Of a DNA stretch of 64,000 nt, positions 53,124 through 62,510 are shown piece after piece. This stretch comes from Ilyonectria destructans. Taxonomy: Eukaryota; Ascomycota; Sordariomycetes; Hypocreales; Nectriaceae. The DNA lies in NCBI GenBank assembly GCA_020740775.1, contig JAHEWK010000030.1, positions 124,001-188,000 on the forward strand, written 5' to 3'. Made by a program: the position numbers and the translations under genes. Positions within the stretch are counted from its first letter, which is position 1; each line of letters opens with the position of its first letter. The notes below the pieces were generated by a model, which was not told the DNA's origin, made no database searches, and worked only from the letters and a program-made list of their open reading frames with translations.

Positions 53124-53534
53124 CAGGCTTTCTATCCATACTCCATACTCCATACAGGCCCGTATGGAATATGGAATATGGAATGCACCTCGTATGGAAT
53201 ACAAAAAATGACGTCATCTCTCAAACTGCCACTATCGTAAAGAAACAGGTTTAGGAGCTCTGCAATTCAGTAATTATACAGTGATTTGCCTGCTGTCGGC
53301 TGCAGACAGAGTTGAGATTGAAGTATGAACCAGCATAAACGATGGGTTTGGGATCGCTCTGAAACAGACTGCAATAGCGGGGATAATATTTTCCGGAATA
53401 ATCCATTATTCCATACGTATGGAATACGGACGGCCCGTATGGAATACGGACGGCCCGTATGGAATATGGAGTATGGAGTATGGAATATTCCATACTCCAT
53501 CACTTATTCCATACGAGTATGGATAGAAAGCCTG
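53124..53534. mobile_element. hAT-type MITE, 411 bp, exact 8-bp duplication TACCTAAC
   Basis: The ends share the inverted repeat CAGGCTTTCTATCCATACTC. TACCTAAC is present at 53116-53123 and 53535-53542, the 8-bp duplication expected for hAT. The subterminal regions consist largely of CCATAC/GTATGG units, including GGCCCGTATGGAATA repeated in the right half. It has no coding capacity. Confidence 0.92.
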
Positions 53535-53605
53535 TACCTAACCAATGTGACAGGCGGTTAGGGTCACTTGGGCTAGCTGGTCGCTAGCGGGGATGTCCCT
53601 AGGGT

Positions 53606-53821
53606 TGTAACGGGTCAGGCCCACTTGGCTGGCGGCTCTGCCGCCAAGCCCGAATTCTTCTCCACAGCGCCATCGAGTTGATTCTCGAATCTTCTATATT
53701 AAAGAAGATATAACGCGTCTTCACGCACCCAGTTTGTATTTAGATTCTTTCCTTTCTTCATCTTGAAAGTAAACAGCATAGGGACTAGTTAGTTGAATCA
53801 ACTCACTAGAGGCCTTTCACA
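53606..53821 (+). repeat. Solo LTR, 216 bp, target duplication AGGGT
   Basis: It starts TGTAACGGGTCAGGCCC and ends AGAGGCCTTTCACA. AGGGT lies at 53601-53605 and 53822-53826. It is related to the arms of the foldback at 18422-18856 (GGCTCTGCCGCCAAG against GGCTGTGCCGCAAG; CTTTCTTCATCTT; CACTAGAGGCC). Confidence 0.88.
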
Positions 53822-54299
53822 AGGGTGGTCCGGATGAGGTTAAAAGGAGAGGTCAGGGCATTCACAAGGGAGGAGGATCGCTTTTTCTTTTCATCAGAGA
53901 TTCTTGCTAGAAGTCAGAGAGGCCGGAAGGGCTCGAGGCAGCTAGGGAGTCTATTAAATTGTTGCCTTTATTTTTGAGAGATTTATTTGAGTCTATTTTG
54001 ACGGTCGCTACAAATCTTGTCCAAACTCTGTCTTCCACCTCCCCCAGATATCGGCCTGCCGCAGGCCCTACTGATGCCTTGCCAGCGAACTTTCCTGCGA
54101 CCGACCCGATATTCCATCTCATTAGATGCTTCTCTATCAGGAGACATAAGCCTCAGATCAATCCGACCTCATACGCGTAGTCTGGTGCAGCTTCGGGCTG
54201 ACCATCCAAGACGCCTGTGTGACGATATTCTGTGCATCTCCCCTAGGGTAAGTTAATGAGTTGGGTGTTGTTCCTGTCCCTTTCTGCTGCTAAACCAAA

Positions 54300-55750
54300 C
54301 ACTTCATCACTGGCTTCTTGGCCGACAACCACACTCTGTGGCACACCAAAACCAACAGCGACTTTCTACAGTGCAAGAAGAAGACTTTGTTAGGTGGATT
54401 CTAATTCAAGAAGGCCTTGGTTACGCGCCTTCGCATGCCCAAGTTCGTTCTGTGGCTTCGGCGATCTTACGAGCTCAAGGAGACCACCAAGCTCTTGGAA
54501 AGAAGTGGACTAGTGGCTTCGTCAAGTGCCATTCGACTACCAATACTAAGATAGGTTGCAAGACTGCTTGGAATTGAGTTGACGCGATATATCCCGCTAA
54601 TATCAACAAGTTGTCCGAGCTTTGCGATACTGTCAGCTGGATCCCCCCCAACGGCGATACAACGTGGATGAAACAGGCATTATGGAAGGCTTGGGTGTTA
54701 ACGGTTTGGTTATTGGTAGTTCAGAGAAGCCTCCCGGCCAGACACGTGTTAAAGAGGGCAGCAGTCGCACCTGGGCCTCGTTTATCGAGTGTATATCAGC
54801 GACTGGTAAGGTCTTAGACCCCCTCATCATCTTCAAGGGGGCCTCTGTTCAAGATCAGTGGTTCAGTGACCAACTACTTGAAAATATCCTAATTGGCATA
54901 CTACCTACACTGCCAATGAATGGGCAAGCAACGATATTGCGCTTGAGTGGCTTGAGAAAGCTTTTTTGCCACAGGCAGCCTTAGAGGACCTCTCTGCAGC
55001 AAGACTACTTATTGTCGACGCCCATAGTTCGCACACTACGGAGGATTTCATGACGACTTGCTTCCTAAATAACGTCTATATATTATTCTTGCCAGCTCAT
55101 ACTTCTGACGTTACAAAGCCTTTGGGTCTGGGCTGTTTTTCCAGTTTGACGACAGAGTCAAGGAAACTCGTCAGCTGCTGGATGGCTCTCACGCACTTAA
55201 ACTGTGTTGGCAAAGTCAAATTTCTTAACTTCTGCACAGAAGCTCGAGAAAAAGGATTACAGAAGCTAATATCGAAGCTGGCTGGCGGGAAACGGGTCTA
55301 TTCCCCAGGAACCCATATAAAACTTTGTCTTCACGCTGGGTAATATACACACAAGACCAGACACCTACACCCCAGTCGCACAGCAATATCTCCACCCCAA
55401 CGAAGAGCCAAGACGTCGTAAAAGTCTTAGGTAGCAAGGCAAGAACCCCAGGATCGAGATTAATCATTCGCAAGATTGCTAGTTCGTTTGATAAGCGCAC
55501 CACACAGCTTGCAGTAAATGATCGTGAGATCGCTCGCTTACATGCACAGTTGGAACAGACCAATCCACGAAAACGTCGAAGAGTGCAACCAAATCCAAAC
55601 GATACTTTCATCAGCCTTTCCCAAGTAGCTGTGGTTCGAAGTGAAGAGGTAGATAGTAGCACCGATGAGCAGCCATCTCTAGTGCGTCCCAGGAGGTCAA
55701 TTGGGCGTGCACAGCGATACAGGACCCCTTCGGAGGAAGAGAGTAATTAA
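54300..55750 (+). pseudogene. Second pogo/Fot-type transposase pseudogene
   Basis: Pieces in three frames follow transposase order. They are the CENP-B-type HTH (LSTVQEEDFVRWILIQEGLGYAPSH), the first DDE block (YNVDETGIMEGLGVNGLVIGSS, RTWASFIECISATGK), the second (ARLLIVDAHSSHTTEDFMT) and a basic tail (NPRKRRRVQPNPNDTF). Stops and frame changes near 54577, 54960 and 55330 show inactivation. It is related to, but not the same copy as, 44411-45600. Confidence 0.75.
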
Positions 55751-55807
55751 ACAATTCAAATGGTATTTTTATTGTATTTTTAGCTATTAAATTGACATAG
55801 TTGCGAC

Positions 55808-58325
55808 TAGGGATGCGTTTTTGACGTCATAAACCCCAAGTTACCAATTGACGTCATAAACCCCAACTGACGGGTAATTTACTGTCATAAACCTCCTTCC
55901 TAATTGGGTTTAGTGACTAACCAAAAAGGGGTTGGGGTGGGGGACGACCATGAGTTGTTGCGACCCCTGAGGAGGCTTCATCACCCCCCGATGTTGCTGT
56001 TGAGATTTCTTCACCGACAACAACTATTTATGGTCATTACTGAGTCAATATGACCAATCGGGGAGGTCGTCCTAAACTTCATGGCATTGACGAATATTTC
56101 CGGCCGGCTTCGGAAGAGGGCTTTACGCTGAACCGTGTAGTCTGCAAGCTCTGCTCAAAGACTATGGCGAAGCACACCTCCAAACAACTTCGACACCTTC
56201 ACACGCAATGCACCGCATATCGACAGCTTCATGAAGTCATTCCCAGCCGACAACCGCTCATCAACACTAAGTTGGATAGTGTTAGCAAAGCATCTAAGGA
56301 TGCATTGGACCGTCAAGCCGCCGTCGCAGTCTTTACCTCCGGCAAACCCTATTCCCTCTATGAAGAGCCTGAGACACTGAAACTATTCCAAATGCTAAAT
56401 TCGGCATATAAACCTCCAGATCGCAATCGAGTTGCCTCATTCCTCGACCCTGTCTACCTGGACTATCAGCAACGTGTCAAGGCTCTTCTGGACGAGGCCC
56501 CGCATCTCAACGTCATATTCGATGCCTCAGATGATATCTCAAGCAACCGAATTATTAATATATCTATTGAAATTCCTAGTTCGGTTGCATTTTACTGGAC
56601 GACAATCGATACTAAAGATCATGATCACACGGCATTGACGACCTTGAGCCTTATCAAGCCATCTCTTCTTGAAATATTCGGACACGATTTTTCGCGGCTG
56701 AATGCTATCTGTACAGATACATGTAGCACGATGAGAAAGCTTCATCGAGAAATGAAAGCGCTGCCAGAGTTCAGCCACTGCCTTTATATCTTGTGCGATT
56801 CTCACGGACTTCAATTGCTTATCAAAGACATTGTGGAGTCGAAGCGGTGGATGCCAATCTTTGGGAAGATTACTTTTCTCATTGCCTTCTTTAAGAAAGC
56901 CAAATTGCAGTTGTCAAGGCTTCGCATTCATCAGCAGGAATGCTACGGGCAGCGCAAGGCGTTCATTACTGCTGCAATCACACGCTGGGGAACACAACTT
57001 GCTGCTGTTAAATCTGTGTTTGCCAACAAAGACGCCCTTCGAGCTTTCGCACGCGATCCAGTTATTCTCAACGGAATGAAGCCGGTAATTGTCAAAGAGG
57101 AGGAACAGGTGACACAGTCAAGTCTACCTCAGGTGATATCATATATCAACGATCTCGAATTTTGGGCCAATCTGGAAATGTTATTCAAAGTTCTTCAGCC
57201 GATTGGCCATGCCCAAGCCAACTCAGAACGCGACCGCGCGGGTCTTGGGGAGGTCATTCCACGTTGGCTATCCATTCAGGCTTCATGGGACGCATTGGAA
57301 GAGGCTGGTCAGGACCCACTAATAAACTACCAAGAACTGAAGGCATTACGAAAGCAACGGTTTGACGTGCAAACGGACGACATACACTACATGGCCTTTG
57401 CTTTGGACCCTGCCACTACCGACCCGAAGCACCATTTGTTGACCACAGACATTGTCAGAAGAGCACACAACTTTCTTGAGGACAACACCAACGCTGAGGA
57501 ATACGGCAATATCTTCCGGGAGTTTTGTCAATTTAGAGCTCGGGAGGGCAACCTCTTTGGCCCAGGAAGTCGCATATACAGAGCAGCATCCGAGGGCACT
57601 CCGCACCACCAACACGTCCTTGACAGTTGGCGGTATCTTCATTCTATGAATGTATCACTCGCTGCATTGGCCAAACGAGTACTGGGCGCTTTGGCTAATT
57701 CCGTACCTTCTGAGAGATCTTTTTCCTCCATCAATTTCCTCCACAACAAGATTCGCAATCGTCTTACTGTCACTAGCACCAATAAATTGACATTCATATA
57801 TATGAATAGTCGGGTGTTGAGAAAACTTGAGACAGCCCAAGAGACACCTTGGAGAATGCCGAGCGGCCAATCCTGGGAGACGGCTGACGTGAAGTTGCTC
57901 TTAGAGCTCGAGGACGACTTCCAGGACTGCATTTTTGTAGATGCAGGCACGGACGCAGAGACAGAGTCTGTTTATTAACGTTGAAATGTAAATAAGTTGG
58001 CTTTCGAGAAATATAATACTGTCATATTGAAGTAGCAAGTCTGGGAGTTTTGACGAAGAAACGAACACGGAGCCGTTGCACGGGGGTATGGACCTCTTGT
58101 ACCCGCACAGCCGATTTTGGTGTGATCGGTACCTCATCCCCGACGAATACCAATGCACACCAGACTGTTTGTGCGTATATCATTCCACCGACGCCGTTCC
58201 GTAGTCACCAAATAGTACTGGAAGCACGTGATAATTGACGCGTCATAAACCTCGGGTTTATGACCGTCATTTACCTAGGGGTTTTGGTAATTTACCTCCT
58301 GGTAATTTACCTCGATGCATCCCTA
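55808..58325. mobile_element. Complete hAT element with intact transposase, 2518 bp
   Basis: The ends carry the inverted repeat TAGGGATGC (55808; reverse complement ending 58325). Flanks GTTGCGAC and CTAGCGAG share TxGCGA and may be a mutated 8-bp duplication. Subterminal repeats are prominent: TGACGTCATAAACCCC twice on the left, and GGTAATTTACC-type units and TCATAAACC on both sides. The transposase frame between them is uninterrupted. Confidence 0.8.
56050..57978 (+). CDS. hAT transposase with BED-type zinc finger
   Basis: A 642-residue intact single exon. The N-terminus reads GRPKLHGIDEYFRP, followed by a BED-like finger (VVCKLCSKTMAKHTSKQLRHLHTQC). The RNase H-like core follows (IIFDASDD-type first acidic block in VIFDASDDIS; CTDTCSTMRKLH; LCDSHGLQLLIKDI). 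The C-terminal hAT dimerisation region reads SLAALAKRVLGALANSVPSERSFSSINFLHNKIRNRL. It moves the element by cut-and-paste with 8-bp duplications. The frame is full length without stops, so it may be active and could mobilise hAT-type MITEs if their ends match; the two MITEs nearby have different TIRs. Confidence 0.88.
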   Translation: MTNRGGRPKLHGIDEYFRPASEEGFTLNRVVCKLCSKTMAKHTSKQLRHLHTQCTAYRQLHEVIPSRQPLINTKLDSVSKASKDALDRQAAVAVFTSGKPYSLYEEPETLKLFQMLNSAYKPPDRNRVASFLDPVYLDYQQRVKALLDEAPHLNVIFDASDDISSNRIINISIEIPSSVAFYWTTIDTKDHDHTALTTLSLIKPSLLEIFGHDFSRLNAICTDTCSTMRKLHREMKALPEFSHCLYILCDSHGLQLLIKDIVESKRWMPIFGKITFLIAFFKKAKLQLSRLRIHQQECYGQRKAFITAAITRWGTQLAAVKSVFANKDALRAFARDPVILNGMKPVIVKEEEQVTQSSLPQVISYINDLEFWANLEMLFKVLQPIGHAQANSERDRAGLGEVIPRWLSIQASWDALEEAGQDPLINYQELKALRKQRFDVQTDDIHYMAFALDPATTDPKHHLLTTDIVRRAHNFLEDNTNAEEYGNIFREFCQFRAREGNLFGPGSRIYRAASEGTPHHQHVLDSWRYLHSMNVSLAALAKRVLGALANSVPSERSFSSINFLHNKIRNRLTVTSTNKLTFIYMNSRVLRKLETAQETPWRMPSGQSWETADVKLLLELEDDFQDCIFVDAGTDAETESVY

Positions 58326-59355
58326 CTAGCGAGGAGGAGACGCGACAAGCTATTGCTGATTTCCATGAAGATAGGAATGGCTTTGAGAGAGAAATTGAAT
58401 AGGAAAGCGAAATGGCCAAGAGAATTATTTACTAACGTATTGTTTGAGTGCGAATTCTTGTTTTAAGCCGAGGAGATTGTGTGCTAAGGGCTTAGTCAGA
58501 AGGGGACAACTAAAGATGGATGTAGGAGGGATATAAGTAAACATGCACCGTAACGCAAGCCTCATTACGAGGCAGAAGAACAAGAGCATCCACTAAGAAT
58601 ACTACAAGAACGTCAGGATCAAAGATTGTCACCCAGGATGCTTTTCGCGGTTGCGGTGCCCAGTTTCCCTTACTTGGTCATTTCGAATCAGCTAAGTCTC
58701 CGATGTGAAAACAGTGCGCCTACTGCTGTGACTGGGGAGATAATGAATGCCATCGGTGCGAACGCCGAGGTTTGCTTGCTAGAGGCGGGGACCGTGACTC
58801 TCAGGAGACGTTTCGGCTCCGATACAGACAGGCCCGTTGGCGAATTGTTTGGAAAAGACCGTGTACGAAACCAGGCAGAGGCAATTCTAATCAGTCCGAC
58901 AGGAGCGTTGCGTGTAATCCGGGGGGGTCGTGCATCGGCGATACTGTAAGGTAGAGAAGACGAGGAGCTAGACCGTCGGTCGCTTGGCCAGCCATACCAA
59001 CCCAGAGAACTTGTGCAGAGAATTGTCTCCACGTGCCCCGCCCGGAAGCGTATTGCCAATATCCTAAGCAGAGGTTGCTGGCCTCTTAGGTGTCTCTAGC
59101 AGTCAAACAACAGGGTGTGCATTAAGATGATGAGCAGGTTCTATGTGTAGGCATAATAGGCACCAGGTTCCTGCATCACAGAGGCAGAACAGCAGGGCTA
59201 GCGATTTTAGCAGGCAGCCGCATCCCTAATGCTAAGCAAACAACCTCCTAACGTTATGACGTGGCTATGCGAGTAGTAGGTATATTTAGACAGCGAGTTC
59301 TCAGCGCTGCTCGAATCGACGAGATATTCGGCACGCCATAGAGCCTTCTAGACCT
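58326..59355. other. No recognised gene
   Basis: Open frames overlap on both strands at 58626-59059 without a domain. Confidence 0.4.
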
Positions 59356-59362
59356 TGCTGTC

Positions 59363-59716
59363 ATGGCCATTTGGGTCACGGGCCTTTCGGCTCCTACCTG
59401 GAGGCCGTGGACAAAGTGCAGTCTTACCTCTCGTCCGACGCAGACTCACGTTCTAACCCCTCGATTTAGGGCCGTGAGGCTGCACTTCGAGCAACAGGGG
59501 CGGCTTGTGGGGTTCGAACCAGGAGCGCCGTCAGGTAACCATCGTCTAGCCCTCGAAGACGAAGAGGCCGTTTCGGTAGTATCGGATTTCTTCAACGTCA
59601 TCAGCCTAGTTCAGGCCACTGCCTCCACAGCGGAGGACGACTCGGTAGGACTACTCTGGGCGCGACGCTTCTGTGACACGGCAGGCGAGTCGAGGAGACG
59701 TAGATTGAACAACTAA
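59363..59716 (+). pseudogene. HeLo-domain-like pseudogene fragment
   Basis: Two frames together show the layout of a fungal HeLo (prion-inhibition and propagation) domain: GPFGSYLEAVDKVQSYLSSD near 59385 in one frame, then RFRAVRLHFEQQGRLVGFE and NHRLALEDEEAVSVVSDFF in another. A frameshift near 59440 separates them, and nothing of the downstream protein is present. HeLo domains act as membrane-targeting cell-death effectors of fungal immune receptors. Inactive here. Confidence 0.55.
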
Positions 59717-59719
59717 GGC

Positions 59720-60488
59720 CATATCTCAACTCTACCATGGCTGACAAATCCATACCGCCTCCAAGCCACCCAGATTCATCCTGTTACACCGGCTTGTGTG
59801 TGTAAAACCTGCACCTGGTGGACTTATATCTCCGCAACACCCGCATGAGTACTTCTAAATGGGAGCAAAAGGGCTACAAGTTATGATTTATTGAATAGGA
59901 TGAGTTATCTCGATGTACTCGTGCGTGTCCGTTGCAGTAGCAGCTCACACACCAAATACCGAGATTGTGAGATCCTTTGGCGTAACGTAATCCCCCAGGG
60001 CCATTCACAATACGATCATCAATCGAAAGAATCAAGTATACATACGTGAAGCAATCATCACCGAGCCAGGCTAGGCATATTTCCGAGTGAGGAGAGCAAT
60101 CGTCGGATCGTTCGTAGTCTTGTGAAATACAATGGAAAGCGGCTGTCACCCAGAGTTCCTTCTCCTCCTTCAGTCCAAATTCTAAAATAGTTTTCTAACA
60201 ACCAGAAGTTGCGCTCAGTGAAACGGCCAGATTTAACAATAAATGAGGTAAAACAAAACACCGGCTCAAGTTCTGTCAATTATACAAAAGAGAATGCACC
60301 CAGAAGTCAATACACGGGATTGTGAGCGGTGAGTGTTCGTACAATCTTTTCCCAACAGTTAGCGAGAATGAAAAACGTATAAAGTGTTTGGTAACAAAGA
60401 AAACCCACTCGTCTCGAGTAGAAAGATAGAGAGCACTCGTTGGACCTCAAGACCAAAGCTAGAACAACCCGCTCATAATGGCGTCTAT
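59720..60488. other. No recognised gene
   Basis: Minus-strand frames at 59874-60149 and 60058-60279 show no domain. It is probably the 3' region of the WOPR gene. Confidence 0.4.
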
Positions 60489-61103
60489 TCACGCTTCGTT
60501 CCGGTGCACCTCATCTCCGTTTTGCGCAGGCGCAATGAACCTCTGAATCAAGAGCTCTTCTCGAGGAGACAAGGTACACAGCACCGGGTCTAGAGTTGGG
60601 GCCAGTAATTCACCAGCTAGGGCGGCCCTTAAGGTGAAGTAGCCCACGAGATGGTGCGAAATGCCGCGGACCGTTACGCTAATCTCATACTTCCGTAGGT
60701 CTGGGAAGTCCAAAGCACCTAAAAAGAAAAAAAAGACTTGCATCAGTACTTCGGTTCATCTCTAGCCAATTATCAAGATTCCTGTCCGCTTACGAGAGGT
60801 GTCGCCGCCGCCTTGTTGAGCAGCACACTCAGAAGCTTCGAGATCAGCAACCGATTGCTGGTACAAGTGGAAATCGTTGACGACTTCCGGAGCCCCCCAC
60901 CGAATTCCATCAGCCCAGCGAATGATGCCAGACGAGTGTTGCTCGTAAACGAAGACGTTCCCACTCACGACTAGGGAGGGTCGCTCGTCCTCACGCAGTT
61001 GTCGACTGGTGTGGTTAAGCTGGCCGGTGAGGCATGCCTCGAATAGGATGAGGGCGTCTTGCGTCGAGGCGACATAGCCTTTAAAAGTAGGAGATACAGA
61101 CAT
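60489..61103 (-). CDS. Short WOPR-family (Gti1/Pac2-like) transcription factor
   Basis: Exon 1 (61103-60794) and exon 2 (60718-60489) are joined by a 75-nt GT-AG intron (GTAAGC...TTTTTAG) and give 179 residues. WOPR part A: FKGYVASTQDALILFEACLTGQL, LREDERPSLVVSGNVFVYEQHSSGIIRWADGIRW. Part B after the intron: RALDFPDLRKYEISVTVRGISHHLVGYF. WOPR proteins are fungal-specific DNA-binding regulators of morphology, virulence and secondary metabolism. This one is only the domain, without the long low-complexity tail of Wor1/Ryp1/Sge1, and is like the short paralogues found in many ascomycetes. The start MSVSPTF places the domain at residue 7. No break is seen. Confidence 0.82.
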
Positions 61104-61913
61104 GTCTGCAGCAAAAAGTCTAGTGGTCAGGGATTTCCGACTCTGAAAGAGCAATTCTATTTGCGGAGTCCATTCTTTTGACGAATAGAATCTGCTCACT
61201 TATATTCACAAAGCCCTCTACGACTCTTGGATCCATTCGGACACCAATGTTTACCGCCGGCCCGCCAGTTCGCACCTGTCGGTATCCGCGGATAACCCAG
61301 GCATCAGTAACCGACGATAAAAGGGTCATTCGCTGGACAGCGCTAACTAAGTATTGCCACTGGCGCGCAGAGACAATTAATAGATTTGCTGATTCCTTGA
61401 CTATCTGCGCGTCTTGTGATAAACAATAGGGCTTCATCAGACTAATCTGGGCGGTGCAGGTGTGGCGCAGGTGGTCCGGTACCTGGCACGAGACAAGATT
61501 CTCGGAACCAACGGTTTGGATGAAAGGAACCAGATGGAATAACCCCTTCTTTGTCTGGATTACTGTACAGTACTGTGCATGAACAATCAGGAATGTGGCC
61601 TATGCTCAACCATTCGAACCCATGAACGTTCGTTCCTTGTGGTGACCGTTATCCTTATGCCTTATATAAGAACTCCGTCATCGTGCATTGAAGCCAGGTT
61701 GAGAAGCCACTCAGCCACTCAGTAGTCCCTGACGTGAGTTGAGTCTAAAAAGCGGGTCGGCCTAGGGTGAATCGCCTTGTACAAACCTCCCTGGTACTGC
61801 GCTCCTATGGAGAACTATGGTGCCTTTCGGTACGAAAGGTCTTCTTAAGCTCTCGGATTTTTCACCCCCGAAATTTGGCCCCCCCCCCTGGCAAAATTAC
61901 CCGATTCGGAAGC
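61104..61913. other. Upstream region of the WOPR gene
   Basis: It contains the promoter of the WOPR gene and a minus frame (61120-61437) of unknown nature. A TATATAAG box lies at 61664. Confidence 0.4.
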
Positions 61914-62245
61914 GCAACTGCACCTCCTGTTGGTCCAATCTTCTCTTCCTCATTTGGCAATGCGCACATGTGAATTCTCATTCGCTCTCCGAGAGTAAAC
62001 GCAACTGCATCTCCTGTTGGTCCGGATTAACCCCATCCGAATGCCCCCAAGAGGTGCCAATCTTCTCTTCCTCATTTGGCAATGCGCACATGTGAATTCT
62101 CATTCGCTCTCCGAGAGTAAGCGCAACTGCATCTCCTGTTGGTCCGGATTAACCCCATCCGAATGCCCCCCAGAGGTGCCAATCTTCTCTTCCTCATTTG
62201 GCAATGCGCGCATGTGAATTCTCATTCGATCTCTGAGATTAAGTG
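61914..62245 (+). repeat. 122-bp tandem repeat (2 full, 1 partial unit)
   Basis: Units start GCAACTGCATCTCCTGTTGG at 61914 (lacking 35 bp, 87 bp long), 62001 and 62123. Each contains GGTGCCAATCTTCTCTTCC and CATGTGAATTCTCATTCG. Differences between units are few. It lies just downstream of the second Helitron (minus strand). Confidence 0.92.
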
Positions 62246-62510
62246 TAAAGGAGTCTCCTTTTGAGGGTTTCTTGTTAAGAGACACGTGAAATGCACGTGG
62301 GAACTCGGTTTGTGATAGCATTATTGCTCTTGTCGTTATATTTTATGAGGTTTTCTCTTCTGCTTGAGTTAGGTGTAACCTAATGTATTAAGTTAAGTTG
62401 ATTTGGATCTATAAATTTTAATATGTAAGTTATCTGATTATATATATTTGTTTTCTATCCTTCTACTTCTATTTATATGTAAGAAACCTATTATCTAAAT
62501 TACGCTACTG
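62246..62510. other. AT-rich 3' flank of the second Helitron
   Basis: Non-coding, AT-rich. The Helitron 3' hairpin should be here or within the repeat, but I could not place it. Confidence 0.4.

Noticed and set aside
58626..59059. Overlapping plus and minus frames of about 110 residues
   Set aside because: No domain, no splice logic, and both strands are equally open.
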